Origin: GWA1-39-11 sp964360265
GTDB taxonomy: Bacteria; Patescibacteriota; Microgenomatia; Levybacterales; GWA1-39-11
Direction: 5' to 3'
NCBI GenBank assembly: GCA_964360265.1
Contig: CAYHUY010000007.1
Span: forward strand, 1 to 37,797
Length of the DNA: 37,797 nucleotides
Shown here: positions 32,421 to 37,797 of the stretch, one piece after another
How the letters are laid out: each line of letters opens with the position of its first letter
Position numbering within the stretch: the stretch's first letter is position 1
Program-made: the position numbers and the translations under genes
Notes under the pieces: model-generated
The model's input: only the letters and a program-made list of their open reading frames with translations
Told to the model about the DNA's origin: nothing
Databases searched by the model: none

Positions 32421-33503
32421 ATGAAGGTAATAATTTTTGCAGGAGGCGTTGGCACAAGGCTTTGGCCAATTTCGCGAAAAAACGCTCCCAAACAATTTGA
32501 AAAAATCGTAGGCGATAAATCGACTCTTCAACTGACGATTGAAATACTTGCTACCGATTTTAAGCCTAAAGATATATACATATCAACGGGGGGAAAATAT
32601 AAAAGTATAGTATTTGAACAACTTCCTCAAATCCCGCGAGAAAATTTCATTTTTGAACCCGAAGTTAGAGATGTGGGACCGGCTGTTGCTGTAGCTTGTG
32701 CAATAGTCGGAAAAAATAATCCGGTTGAACCACTGGCAATTATTTGGAGTGACCATTTTATAAAAAAAGCAAGAAGGCTTAGAGAGGTTTTGGGATTCGC
32801 AGAAGAACTTGTAAGAGAAAAATCTGATTTGCTCGTTCTCATAGGTCAAAGAGCGCGGTTTGCAAATCAAAACTTAGGCTGGCTTGAGTTTGGGGGAGAG
32901 GTTAGGAATATGAGAGGGACAAAGGTTTTTACCTTTAAGAGTCTTATCTACAGACCAACACTCACTCAAGCACAAAAATATCTGGAGAGTGATACCTTTG
33001 CGTGGAATCCCGGGTATTTTGTTACAACCCCCTCCTTTATTTTAGATTCCTATAAAAAATTTACTCCGTCAATATGGGAAGGCGTTATGAAAATTCAGAA
33101 TGCGGTAGGAAATAGTAATTTTGAGAGCGTCATGAAAACAGAATATCCAAAACTTGAAAAAATAAGCTTTGACAACGCGGTACTTGAGAAGCTTTCACCA
33201 AAGAATGTTTTGGTTATCGCTGCGGATTTGGGATGGAGTGATGTAGGGGCATGGGAAGCCTTGAAGGAGGCTCTTCAGATCAAGAGTTCTGAAAATGTCG
33301 CGCGCGGTAAAGTTCTTCTTACCGACTCTTCTGATAATCTCGTCTTCAATTATACGGATCAGCTTACAGCCGGTATTGATCTTAATGGAATGATAATAAT
33401 AAATACAGATGATGTACTTCTGATATGCAATAAAGATTCGGCGCCCAAAATTAAAAAACTCGTTGAGAGTCTCACTGGCACGGAACACGAAAAACTTACA
33501 TAG
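32421..33503 (+). CDS. manC: Mannose-1-phosphate guanylyltransferase
   Basis: A 360-residue cytoplasmic nucleotidyltransferase with FAGGVGTRLWPISRKNAPKQF, the signature of bacterial ManC/GMP enzymes, IFEPEVRDVGPAVAVA, WSDHFIKK in place of the common PADH, WNPGYFV, SFDNAVLEK and ADLGWSDVGAW. The C-terminal cupin isomerase domain of bifunctional ManC is absent. It makes GDP-mannose from GTP and mannose 1-phosphate, the donor for mannosyltransferases and the possible substrate of the dehydratase at 13603. The upstream region is filled by a heptamer array with no ribosome binding site. Confidence 0.9.
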   Translation: MKVIIFAGGVGTRLWPISRKNAPKQFEKIVGDKSTLQLTIEILATDFKPKDIYISTGGKYKSIVFEQLPQIPRENFIFEPEVRDVGPAVAVACAIVGKNNPVEPLAIIWSDHFIKKARRLREVLGFAEELVREKSDLLVLIGQRARFANQNLGWLEFGGEVRNMRGTKVFTFKSLIYRPTLTQAQKYLESDTFAWNPGYFVTTPSFILDSYKKFTPSIWEGVMKIQNAVGNSNFESVMKTEYPKLEKISFDNAVLEKLSPKNVLVIAADLGWSDVGAWEALKEALQIKSSENVARGKVLLTDSSDNLVFNYTDQLTAGIDLNGMIIINTDDVLLICNKDSAPKIKKLVESLTGTEHEKLT

Positions 33504-33504
33504 G

Positions 33505-34143
33505 ATGATCTACGATTTTATAAAACGTATTCTGGATATAGCCTTGTCTTTAACTCTCGTTATTATTTTTTCTCCCCTTATTGTTCTTACGATTATTGTT
33601 ATCAAGCTTAATTCGGAAGGACCCATATTTGCAGATACCCCACGCCGAGTTGGAAGAGGCGGAAAGTTATTTAAAATGTATAAATTCCGCTCCATGGTAA
33701 AGAACGCACATGAGATTTTGATAAATGATCCACGGTTCAAAAAACTTTATGAAGAATATAGAAGAGGAAGTTACAAATTGAAATATGATCCCCGAATCAC
33801 TGGTGTTGGTAAAGTTATCAGGAAATACTCAATTGACGAAGTCCCTCAGTTTATAAATGTTTTCAGGGGGGAAATGAGCATTGTTGGTCCTAGAGCATAT
33901 TATCCAGACGAGCTTGCCGAGCAGCAAAAACAGTACCCTAATACAAAAGATGCTGTAAAAGTGGTGTTGTCTGTGAAGCCTGGAATTACGGGAGTTTGGC
34001 AGGTTTCCGGGCGTTCCGATGTCAATTTTGATAAAAGAATACATCTGGATGCGCAGTACGCAAAGCGACGCTCGATCCCGTACGACCTTCTTATAATTTT
34101 AAAAACACCTGTTGCTATGTTATCGGGCAAAGGCGCCATGTGA
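33505..34143 (+). CDS. Initiating bacterial sugar transferase (polyprenyl-phosphate phosphoglycosyltransferase)
   Basis: A 212-residue monotopic phosphoglycosyltransferase of the short (PglC-like) form: one N-terminal hydrophobic segment (DIALSLTLVIIFSPLIVL), then FKMYKFRSMV, KYSIDEVPQFINVFRGEMS with the catalytic Asp-Glu pair, and IVGPRAYYPDE, GITGVWQVSGR and YAKRRSIPYDLLIILKT. It transfers a sugar phosphate from a nucleotide sugar to undecaprenyl phosphate, starting the repeat unit. ATG 33505 is preferred because it begins the family fold 1 bp after the manC stop. Confidence 0.92.
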   Translation: MIYDFIKRILDIALSLTLVIIFSPLIVLTIIVIKLNSEGPIFADTPRRVGRGGKLFKMYKFRSMVKNAHEILINDPRFKKLYEEYRRGSYKLKYDPRITGVGKVIRKYSIDEVPQFINVFRGEMSIVGPRAYYPDELAEQQKQYPNTKDAVKVVLSVKPGITGVWQVSGRSDVNFDKRIHLDAQYAKRRSIPYDLLIILKTPVAMLSGKGAM

Positions 34144-34200
34144 ACCCCGTTAAATAATCTCGCTTGAACGAGATTGCCATGAAGCGGCATTTAACGGGGT
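34144..34200. other. 57-nt perfect three-way-junction element
   Basis: Starts directly after the sugar transferase stop codon. An outer 12-bp perfect stem (34144-34155 with 34189-34200, ACCCCGTTAAAT/ATTTAACGGGGT) encloses a 7-bp hairpin (34156-34162/34169-34175, 6-nt loop) and a 3-bp hairpin (34176-34178/34186-34188, 7-nt loop), leaving no unpaired base at the junction. A T-rich stretch follows at 34214-34225, rather far for a classic terminator. It may be a structured 3'-UTR, a terminator, or a non-autonomous palindromic mobile element. Confidence 0.75.
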
Positions 34201-34204
34201 GAAC

Positions 34205-34235
34205 TTGCAATAGTTTATTTTTTTTGCTTTAATAT
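34205..34235 (+). promoter_or_regulatory. Possible weak promoter before the DUF4012 gene
   Basis: TTGCAA (34205-34210) and TAATAT (34230-34235) with a long 19-bp spacer. The predicted start falls at about 34242, the first base of the hairpin that follows. Confidence 0.3.
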
Positions 34236-34241
34236 TTCTAT

Positions 34242-34255
34242 GGCCGGAAACGGCC
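34242..34255 (+). promoter_or_regulatory. Leader hairpin GGCCG-GAAA-CGGCC before the DUF4012 start
   Basis: A 5-bp GC stem closed by a GAAA tetraloop, ending 6 nt before the ATG at 34262 where a ribosome binding site would be expected. An ATG at 34240 opens a 9-codon frame (MAGNGLKNG) ending at 34269, overlapping the main start in another frame. Confidence 0.5.
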
Positions 34256-34261
34256 TAAAAA

Positions 34262-36253
34262 ATGGCTGAAACTTCGGGATTTAAAAAGATCGAGTTCGAT
34301 TCTGGAAGCGATGAGGCACGTTATAAACCTGCCGTTCAAATAAAAGATTCAAGACCGCAGCAGTCTTCATTTGTGAATATACTCAAGGTACGCTTCTCTA
34401 GCCTTTTTGGCAAAAAAGGTCTCTCACTTTTTGGCGCGATAATAATTATTTTTGTTTTGGTGTCTATATTCGTAAGCTATAAAGCATTTGCGGTATATAG
34501 TAAATCTCAAAATGTTTACGGTCAAGTAAAGAAGGCAGCTGATGCGGCAAAACAACAAAACATAGTTTTGGCACGTGAAGAACTTATTAAAACGCAAAAA
34601 GAAGCAGAAAAACTCAAAGGAGAACTCTCGTCAATCGGTTTTGCAAAATATATACCCCTACTTGGCTTATATGTTTCGGATGCGGAACATATGATAAATG
34701 CCGGTGTTTATGTCATAAACGCGGCAGTTATTACAACCGATTCACTAATTCCTTATGCCGATGTTCTAGGACTTAAGGGTAAAGGGAGTTTTACTGGAGG
34801 GAGCGCTGAAGAAAGAATTAGAACTGCCGTTAAATCGCTTTCAAAAGTTGTTCCAAAGATTGATGATATTGAGGTTGAGATAAAACGTGCAAAAGAAGAA
34901 ATGGATCATGTTAGTCCCGGACGTTACCCTAAAATTGGTCCTTTGACAAAAATTCACAATCAGATTGCAGCCACAAGGAATGTAATTGAAGAAGGGGTTT
35001 TGGCCGTCGAGCAAGGAAAACCCCTAATAAAGGTTTTACCCGAACTTTTGGGAGATACTAAATCTAAAAAATACCTTATATTATTCCAGAATGATGGAGA
35101 GTTAAGGCCTACGGGTGGATTCTTAACATACTATTCTATTTTTCGCGTTGATGAAGGCGTTATTCATATAGACTCTTCAAATGATATCTATCGCCTTGAT
35201 AATTCAATCAGATCGCACCCTAAGGCACCCGATATAATCCTAAAATATCTTCCAAAAGTAAGCCAATTCTATATAAGAGACAGTAATTTGTCGCCGGACT
35301 TTCAAGAGTCAATGAAAACCTTTCGCGAGTTTTATGAAAAATCGAGCTTATCAACGGAAATCGATGGGATTATCGCGCTTGACACAGACTTTTTAGTTCA
35401 TGTCATTAAGATTCTTGGTGAAGTTAAGGCGGGGGGACAAACCTTTACCGCGGAAAACGACCCCATATGCAATTGTCCTCAAGTTGTATATCAACTGCAA
35501 CTTACTACTACAAAACCTGTCGGATTTGTCCGAGAAAATAGGAAATCAATAGTAGGAGAACTTTTATACGCTACCATGCAGAAGGCGCTGGGTGTATCGC
35601 CGGGAAAATACTGGGGACCACTTTTTCAGCAGGCTGTTATTGACGCGAGCGAAAAACATATATTGTTCAGTCTTGATAATCCTGATGCGCAGAAAGGGAT
35701 TGATGCTCTCTCTTGGGCGGGGAAAATTAAAGGATTTGAAGGAGACTATCTTCACATAAATGATGCCAACTTTTCCGGAGCCAAAACCAATATATTTATT
35801 AAGCAAAACGTTCGTATGGATTACAACATAGGCGCAGATGGCGCTATTACAAAAAAACTTATGATCGAATATAGAAATCCTGAGAAACATTCCGATTGTA
35901 ATCTTGAGAGTGGGGGGTTATGTCTTAATGCAGTACATCGCGATTTTCAGAGAGTTTATGTTCCGAAGGGTTCCGTGCTTTCCTCAAGTAAGGGATCAGA
36001 GGTAAAAGTTGAGACACGGGAAGATCTTGGGAAGACTTATTTTGAGGGCTTCTTCACGGTTAATCCTCTTGGGAAAACTACCGTATCCTATGAATACAAA
36101 CTTCCGTTTAAGGTTGATGGTGATAATCTTCCGGTTCTAATTCAGAAACAGCCCGGAATAGAAGTTGTGCCTACGGAAATTTACGTCAACGGTAAAAAGG
36201 TTGAGTCATTTGACTTAAAAGGCGATCATGCACTAAACTTAAAAGTGAAGTAG
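34262..36253 (+). CDS. DUF4012 domain-containing membrane-anchored protein
   Basis: A 663-residue protein with a polar N-terminal tail (about 50 residues), one membrane helix (GLSLFGAIIIIFVLVSIFVS), a helical stretch rich in Lys/Glu (possible coiled coil, about 85-230), then the DUF4012 core with YLILFQNDGELRPTGGFLTY and IDGIIALDTDFLVHVIKI. A beta-rich C-terminal part follows with YEYKLPF. The topology suggests an extracytoplasmic protein anchored at its N-terminus. DUF4012 proteins are common in Gram-positive and CPR polysaccharide loci; the ELRPTGGF block resembles LytR-CpsA-Psr-associated contexts, but no activity is established. It is followed immediately by recO. Confidence 0.88.
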   Translation: MAETSGFKKIEFDSGSDEARYKPAVQIKDSRPQQSSFVNILKVRFSSLFGKKGLSLFGAIIIIFVLVSIFVSYKAFAVYSKSQNVYGQVKKAADAAKQQNIVLAREELIKTQKEAEKLKGELSSIGFAKYIPLLGLYVSDAEHMINAGVYVINAAVITTDSLIPYADVLGLKGKGSFTGGSAEERIRTAVKSLSKVVPKIDDIEVEIKRAKEEMDHVSPGRYPKIGPLTKIHNQIAATRNVIEEGVLAVEQGKPLIKVLPELLGDTKSKKYLILFQNDGELRPTGGFLTYYSIFRVDEGVIHIDSSNDIYRLDNSIRSHPKAPDIILKYLPKVSQFYIRDSNLSPDFQESMKTFREFYEKSSLSTEIDGIIALDTDFLVHVIKILGEVKAGGQTFTAENDPICNCPQVVYQLQLTTTKPVGFVRENRKSIVGELLYATMQKALGVSPGKYWGPLFQQAVIDASEKHILFSLDNPDAQKGIDALSWAGKIKGFEGDYLHINDANFSGAKTNIFIKQNVRMDYNIGADGAITKKLMIEYRNPEKHSDCNLESGGLCLNAVHRDFQRVYVPKGSVLSSSKGSEVKVETREDLGKTYFEGFFTVNPLGKTTVSYEYKLPFKVDGDNLPVLIQKQPGIEVVPTEIYVNGKKVESFDLKGDHALNLKVK

Positions 36254-36781
36254 ATGCATTATCTTAAAGATACGGGATTTATACTCAAACGTGTCAACTT
36301 TGGCGACTCCGATCGCTATATAACCATCTTCACTAAACACAATGGAAAGATCGAAGTTGTAGCGAGGGGCGTCCGTAAAATCACCTCAAGGCGCGCAAGT
36401 GCTTGCGAATTATTAAATCTTATTGAATTTCAATCAATAAGTACACGCAAAAATTACATTCTGACCGAAACAAGACTTATTGATCCGTTTGAAAATTTAA
36501 AGCGCGACCTTAAGAACATTGAAAAGGTATTTACAACGTGCGAGTTAATAGATGCAATATTGCCCATTAACGCGCGTCATACTGATGTGTTTGAACTTAT
36601 GATTAGGGCATTATCCAAAATGGAAGATGAAAAAACGCTTATTTATTTTCAGGCAAAGCTACTTTCAATCCTTGGGTATTGGGATAGGAAAGTGCCGTTT
36701 AAGGATAGAGACCACGTTCGTCACCACATTGAAATGATTCTTGAGCGTAAACTAAAAACCCCGAATGTCTTTGGATCTTAA
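36254..36781 (+). CDS. recO: DNA repair protein RecO, short form
   Basis: A 175-residue protein with the RecO N-terminal OB-fold: TGFILKRVNFGDSDRYITIF, HNGKIEVVARGVRK and LNLIEFQSIS, then LIDPFENLKRDLKNIEKVFT and a helical C-terminal part including FQAKLLSILGY. Usual RecO proteins have about 240 residues and a CxxC zinc knuckle after the LGY block; both the zinc cysteines and about 65 residues are missing here. RecO loads RecA on SSB-coated single strands together with RecR. The ATG follows the DUF4012 stop without a gap. Confidence 0.88.
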   Translation: MHYLKDTGFILKRVNFGDSDRYITIFTKHNGKIEVVARGVRKITSRRASACELLNLIEFQSISTRKNYILTETRLIDPFENLKRDLKNIEKVFTTCELIDAILPINARHTDVFELMIRALSKMEDEKTLIYFQAKLLSILGYWDRKVPFKDRDHVRHHIEMILERKLKTPNVFGS

Positions 36782-36783
36782 GC

Positions 36784-36803
36784 CCTGCCTGCCGGCAGGC
36801 AGG
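36784..36803. repeat. Perfect 20-bp palindrome CCTGCCTGCCGGCAGGCAGG
   Basis: A GC-rich palindrome 2 bp after the recO stop in an AT-rich intergenic region, directly next to the terminator-like hairpin. Its composition is unlike the neighbourhood, suggesting a short dispersed repeat. Confidence 0.9.
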
Positions 36804-36806
36804 CGC

Positions 36807-36826
36807 AAAAAAACCCCTTGCGGGGT
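36807..36826 (-). terminator. Intrinsic terminator, minus strand, GCAA loop and 7-T tail
   Basis: On the minus strand, ACCCC-GCAA-GGGGT (36826-36813) is followed by an uninterrupted T run (36813-36807). Read on the plus strand it could also weakly terminate recO, but the tail there is only TCTT. Confidence 0.8.
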
Positions 36827-36884
36827 CTTCCTGCCGAAAATCTATTGCTAGATCTCCTACCCTAGATACTTTCGTATTTAGAGT
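36807..36884 (-). ncRNA. Candidate small RNA with three GNRA-capped hairpins
   Basis: A consensus promoter (36920-36891, minus) and an intrinsic terminator (ending at 36807) frame a transcript of about 78 nt with no open reading frame. In order it can form: hairpin 1, AUAC-GAAA-GUAU (36877-36866); hairpin 2, a 9-bp stem GGAGAUCUA-GCAA-UAGAUUUUC (36857-36836) with two G-U pairs; and the terminator hairpin with a GCAA loop. All three loops are GNRA tetraloops. Single-stranded or paired AGGAG and AGGAAG segments occur. It matches no RNA family I recognise (not tRNA, tmRNA, SRP, RNase P or 6S). The 5' end is inferred from the -10 box. Confidence 0.6.
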
Positions 36885-36890
36885 ATATGC

Positions 36891-36920
36891 ATTATATGTA
36901 TAATTTGTATTATTTGTCAA
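36891..36920 (-). promoter_or_regulatory. Consensus minus-strand promoter TTGACA-N18-TATAAT
   Basis: TTGACA (36920-36915) and TATAAT (36896-36891) on the minus strand are both perfect, with an 18-bp spacer. It is the best promoter match in the window and has no protein-coding gene downstream, only the small RNA candidate. Confidence 0.75.
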
Positions 36921-37003
36921 TAGGTCAAAACTATATCAAATCCCTACCAAAATCGGCACGCCGCCGCCAAAACCCCTAAATAGCAATCTACATCAAAACC
37001 CGC

Positions 37004-37027
37004 TATAATTAGCCTCAGGTATATAAT
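37004..37027 (+). promoter_or_regulatory. Promoter region of the HNH gene, two TATAAT boxes
   Basis: TATAAT at 37022-37027 lies exactly 6 nt before the GTG at 37034. A second TATAAT at 37004-37009 has a possible -35 TAGCAA (36981-36986) at 17 bp. The downstream box predicts a leaderless mRNA. Confidence 0.55.
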
Positions 37028-37033
37028 TTCATT

Positions 37034-37735
37034 GTGAAAATTCAAGACGATATCCTTTCATATCGAGAGATGTGCGACGCAGAGCATACCCAGACACTTC
37101 AACGTGGAATGAATTACCGCCTACGATCTACCTACTCAGTGATTTTAATGTCTCAGAGGTCAAATGCTCCTTATATTGATAGGATTCACGAGGACGGGAT
37201 AACGATTGAGTATGAAGGACATGATGTGAATAGACGTGGATACACGCACGATCCAAAAAATGAAGACCAAATTTCTAAGTTGCCTTCGGGAAAATTAACA
37301 CAAAACGGTCTATTTGCAAAAGCTGTACAAGAATATCAGCTAAAAAACAGAAAACCAGAACTTGCCAAAGTTTATGAAAAAATAATGGATGGTGTCTGGT
37401 CTTTGAAGGGGATTTTTGAGCTAACCGATTTAAAAAAAGTAAACGATGGGAAAAGAACTGTTTTCCGTTTTATCTTAAAGCTTACAAATGTTGACGCAAT
37501 AGAAAAAGTTGGGATCCAATACATAGAACTCTCAAAGACCCGAATAATTCCTTCAGAAGTTAAAAAAGAAGTTTATGAAAGAGATGGCGGTAAATGCGTT
37601 ATTTGTGGTGAAACGACAAATCTTCATTTTGATCATGATTTTCCGTATTCAAAAGGAGGGACAAGTCTCTCAGTAAAAAACGTTCGACTCCTCTGCATCA
37701 GACACAATTTAGAAAAGTCAGCAAAGATAGAATGA
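37034..37735 (+). CDS. HNH endonuclease with N-terminal SRA/YDG-like domain (putative type IV restriction)
   Basis: A 233-residue protein from GTG 37034. Residues about 25-165 (YSVILMSQRSNAPYIDRI, IEYEGHDVNRRG, GKLTQNGLFAKAVQEY, VWSLKGIFEL, RTVFRFILKL) have the order of blocks seen in SRA/YDG domains that bind modified cytosine. The C-terminus is an HNH nuclease: VYERDGGKCVICG, LHFDHDFPYSKGG and VKNVRLLCIRHN. The second zinc pair is CxxH instead of CxxC. Such SRA-HNH proteins cut modified foreign DNA. No methyltransferase gene is adjacent in this window. The SRA assignment is by pattern only and less certain than HNH. Confidence 0.8.
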   Translation: MKIQDDILSYREMCDAEHTQTLQRGMNYRLRSTYSVILMSQRSNAPYIDRIHEDGITIEYEGHDVNRRGYTHDPKNEDQISKLPSGKLTQNGLFAKAVQEYQLKNRKPELAKVYEKIMDGVWSLKGIFELTDLKKVNDGKRTVFRFILKLTNVDAIEKVGIQYIELSKTRIIPSEVKKEVYERDGGKCVICGETTNLHFDHDFPYSKGGTSLSVKNVRLLCIRHNLEKSAKIE

Positions 37736-37771
37736 TTGTTTGATTTTAGCCTCAGCATGGAGTCTTCGTGG

Positions 37772-37777
37772 TAAAAT
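37772..37777 (+). promoter_or_regulatory. -10-like box before a gene starting at the right edge
   Basis: TAAAAT followed by 6 nt and ATG at 37784, the same spacing as at 18075, 25331 and 37034. No clear -35. Confidence 0.35.
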
Positions 37778-37783
37778 ATTTCA

Positions 37784-37797
37784 ATGACTGATAGGGC
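37784..37797 (+). CDS. Start of a gene cut off by the window edge
   Basis: Only ATG plus three full codons (MTDR) are visible. It is supported by the -10-like box 6 nt upstream; nothing can be said about the product. Confidence 0.3.

Noticed and set aside
34144..34225. The three-way junction as a classic Rho-independent terminator
   Set aside because: The T-rich run begins 14 nt after the stem instead of directly following it, so a standard terminator is not supported, though some termination role remains possible.
36807..36884. The small RNA as tRNA, tmRNA, SRP RNA, RNase P RNA or 6S RNA
   Set aside because: No cloverleaf, T-loop, tag peptide, SRP loop or P4 core can be found, and it is too short for most of these.
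36699..36920. 73-residue minus-strand ORF across the recO end and the small RNA region
   Set aside because: It runs through the palindrome, the terminator and the promoter, has no domain-like sequence, and is better explained by recO on one strand and the small RNA on the other.

Overview
This window looks like part of the chromosome of a Candidate Phyla Radiation (Patescibacteria) bacterium, most likely of the Microgenomates type. No rRNA or marker gene is present to prove this. The basis is AT-rich sequence with the standard code (TGA is a stop in many ATGA start/stop overlaps), very tight gene packing, a DUF4012 protein, a shortened RecO, a REP-type Y1 transposase, many short palindromic or heptameric insertions inside genes, and promoters whose -10 box lies 6-9 nt before the start codon, which implies leaderless mRNAs.

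The window is almost entirely a cell-surface glycan locus. Positions 1-10978 hold a cut-off unknown gene, a methyltransferase, and three large GT-C/YfhO-like membrane proteins. The first two of these are tandem paralogues, each followed by a small overlapping four-helix membrane protein. A convergent gene (10950-12167, minus) encodes a DegT-fold sugar enzyme with His near the usual PLP-lysine position, suggesting a 3-dehydrase. From 12238 to 18058 lies a near-complete GDP-D-glycero-D-manno-heptose set: GmhB, HddA, GmhA and an HddC-like domain fused to an SDR domain, with a GDP-mannose-4,6-dehydratase-like enzyme and a GT2 transferase. Together with the 3-dehydrase this points to a deoxy- or dideoxy-heptose, or a GDP-colitose-like sugar, in the surface polymer.

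Positions 18075-29947 hold glycosyltransferases of GT4, GT2 and GT39/GT-C type, an O-acetyltransferase, an O-antigen ligase-like/GT-C fusion and an alpha/beta hydrolase. One GT4 gene encodes only the N-terminal domain. Positions 29982-31280 are accessory: a GNAT gene broken by one in-frame TAG, then a RAYT transposase element bounded by inverted 13-bp palindromes. Positions 31311-34143 encode a GT4 enzyme, mannose-1-phosphate guanylyltransferase and an initiating lipid-linked sugar transferase. After a compact three-way-junction element come a DUF4012 protein, RecO, an intergenic region with a strong minus-strand small-RNA candidate, and an SRA-like/HNH endonuclease. A new gene appears to begin at the right edge.

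Read together, the genes make nucleotide sugars (GDP-mannose, GDP-heptose derivatives), start the polymer on a lipid carrier, extend it in the cytoplasm (GT2, GT4), and finish or ligate it on the outside (GT-C, Wzy/WaaL-like). The most unusual signals are the dispersed 7-bp tandem arrays that are read through in frame inside glycosyltransferases, and the small RNA candidate with three GNRA-capped hairpins.
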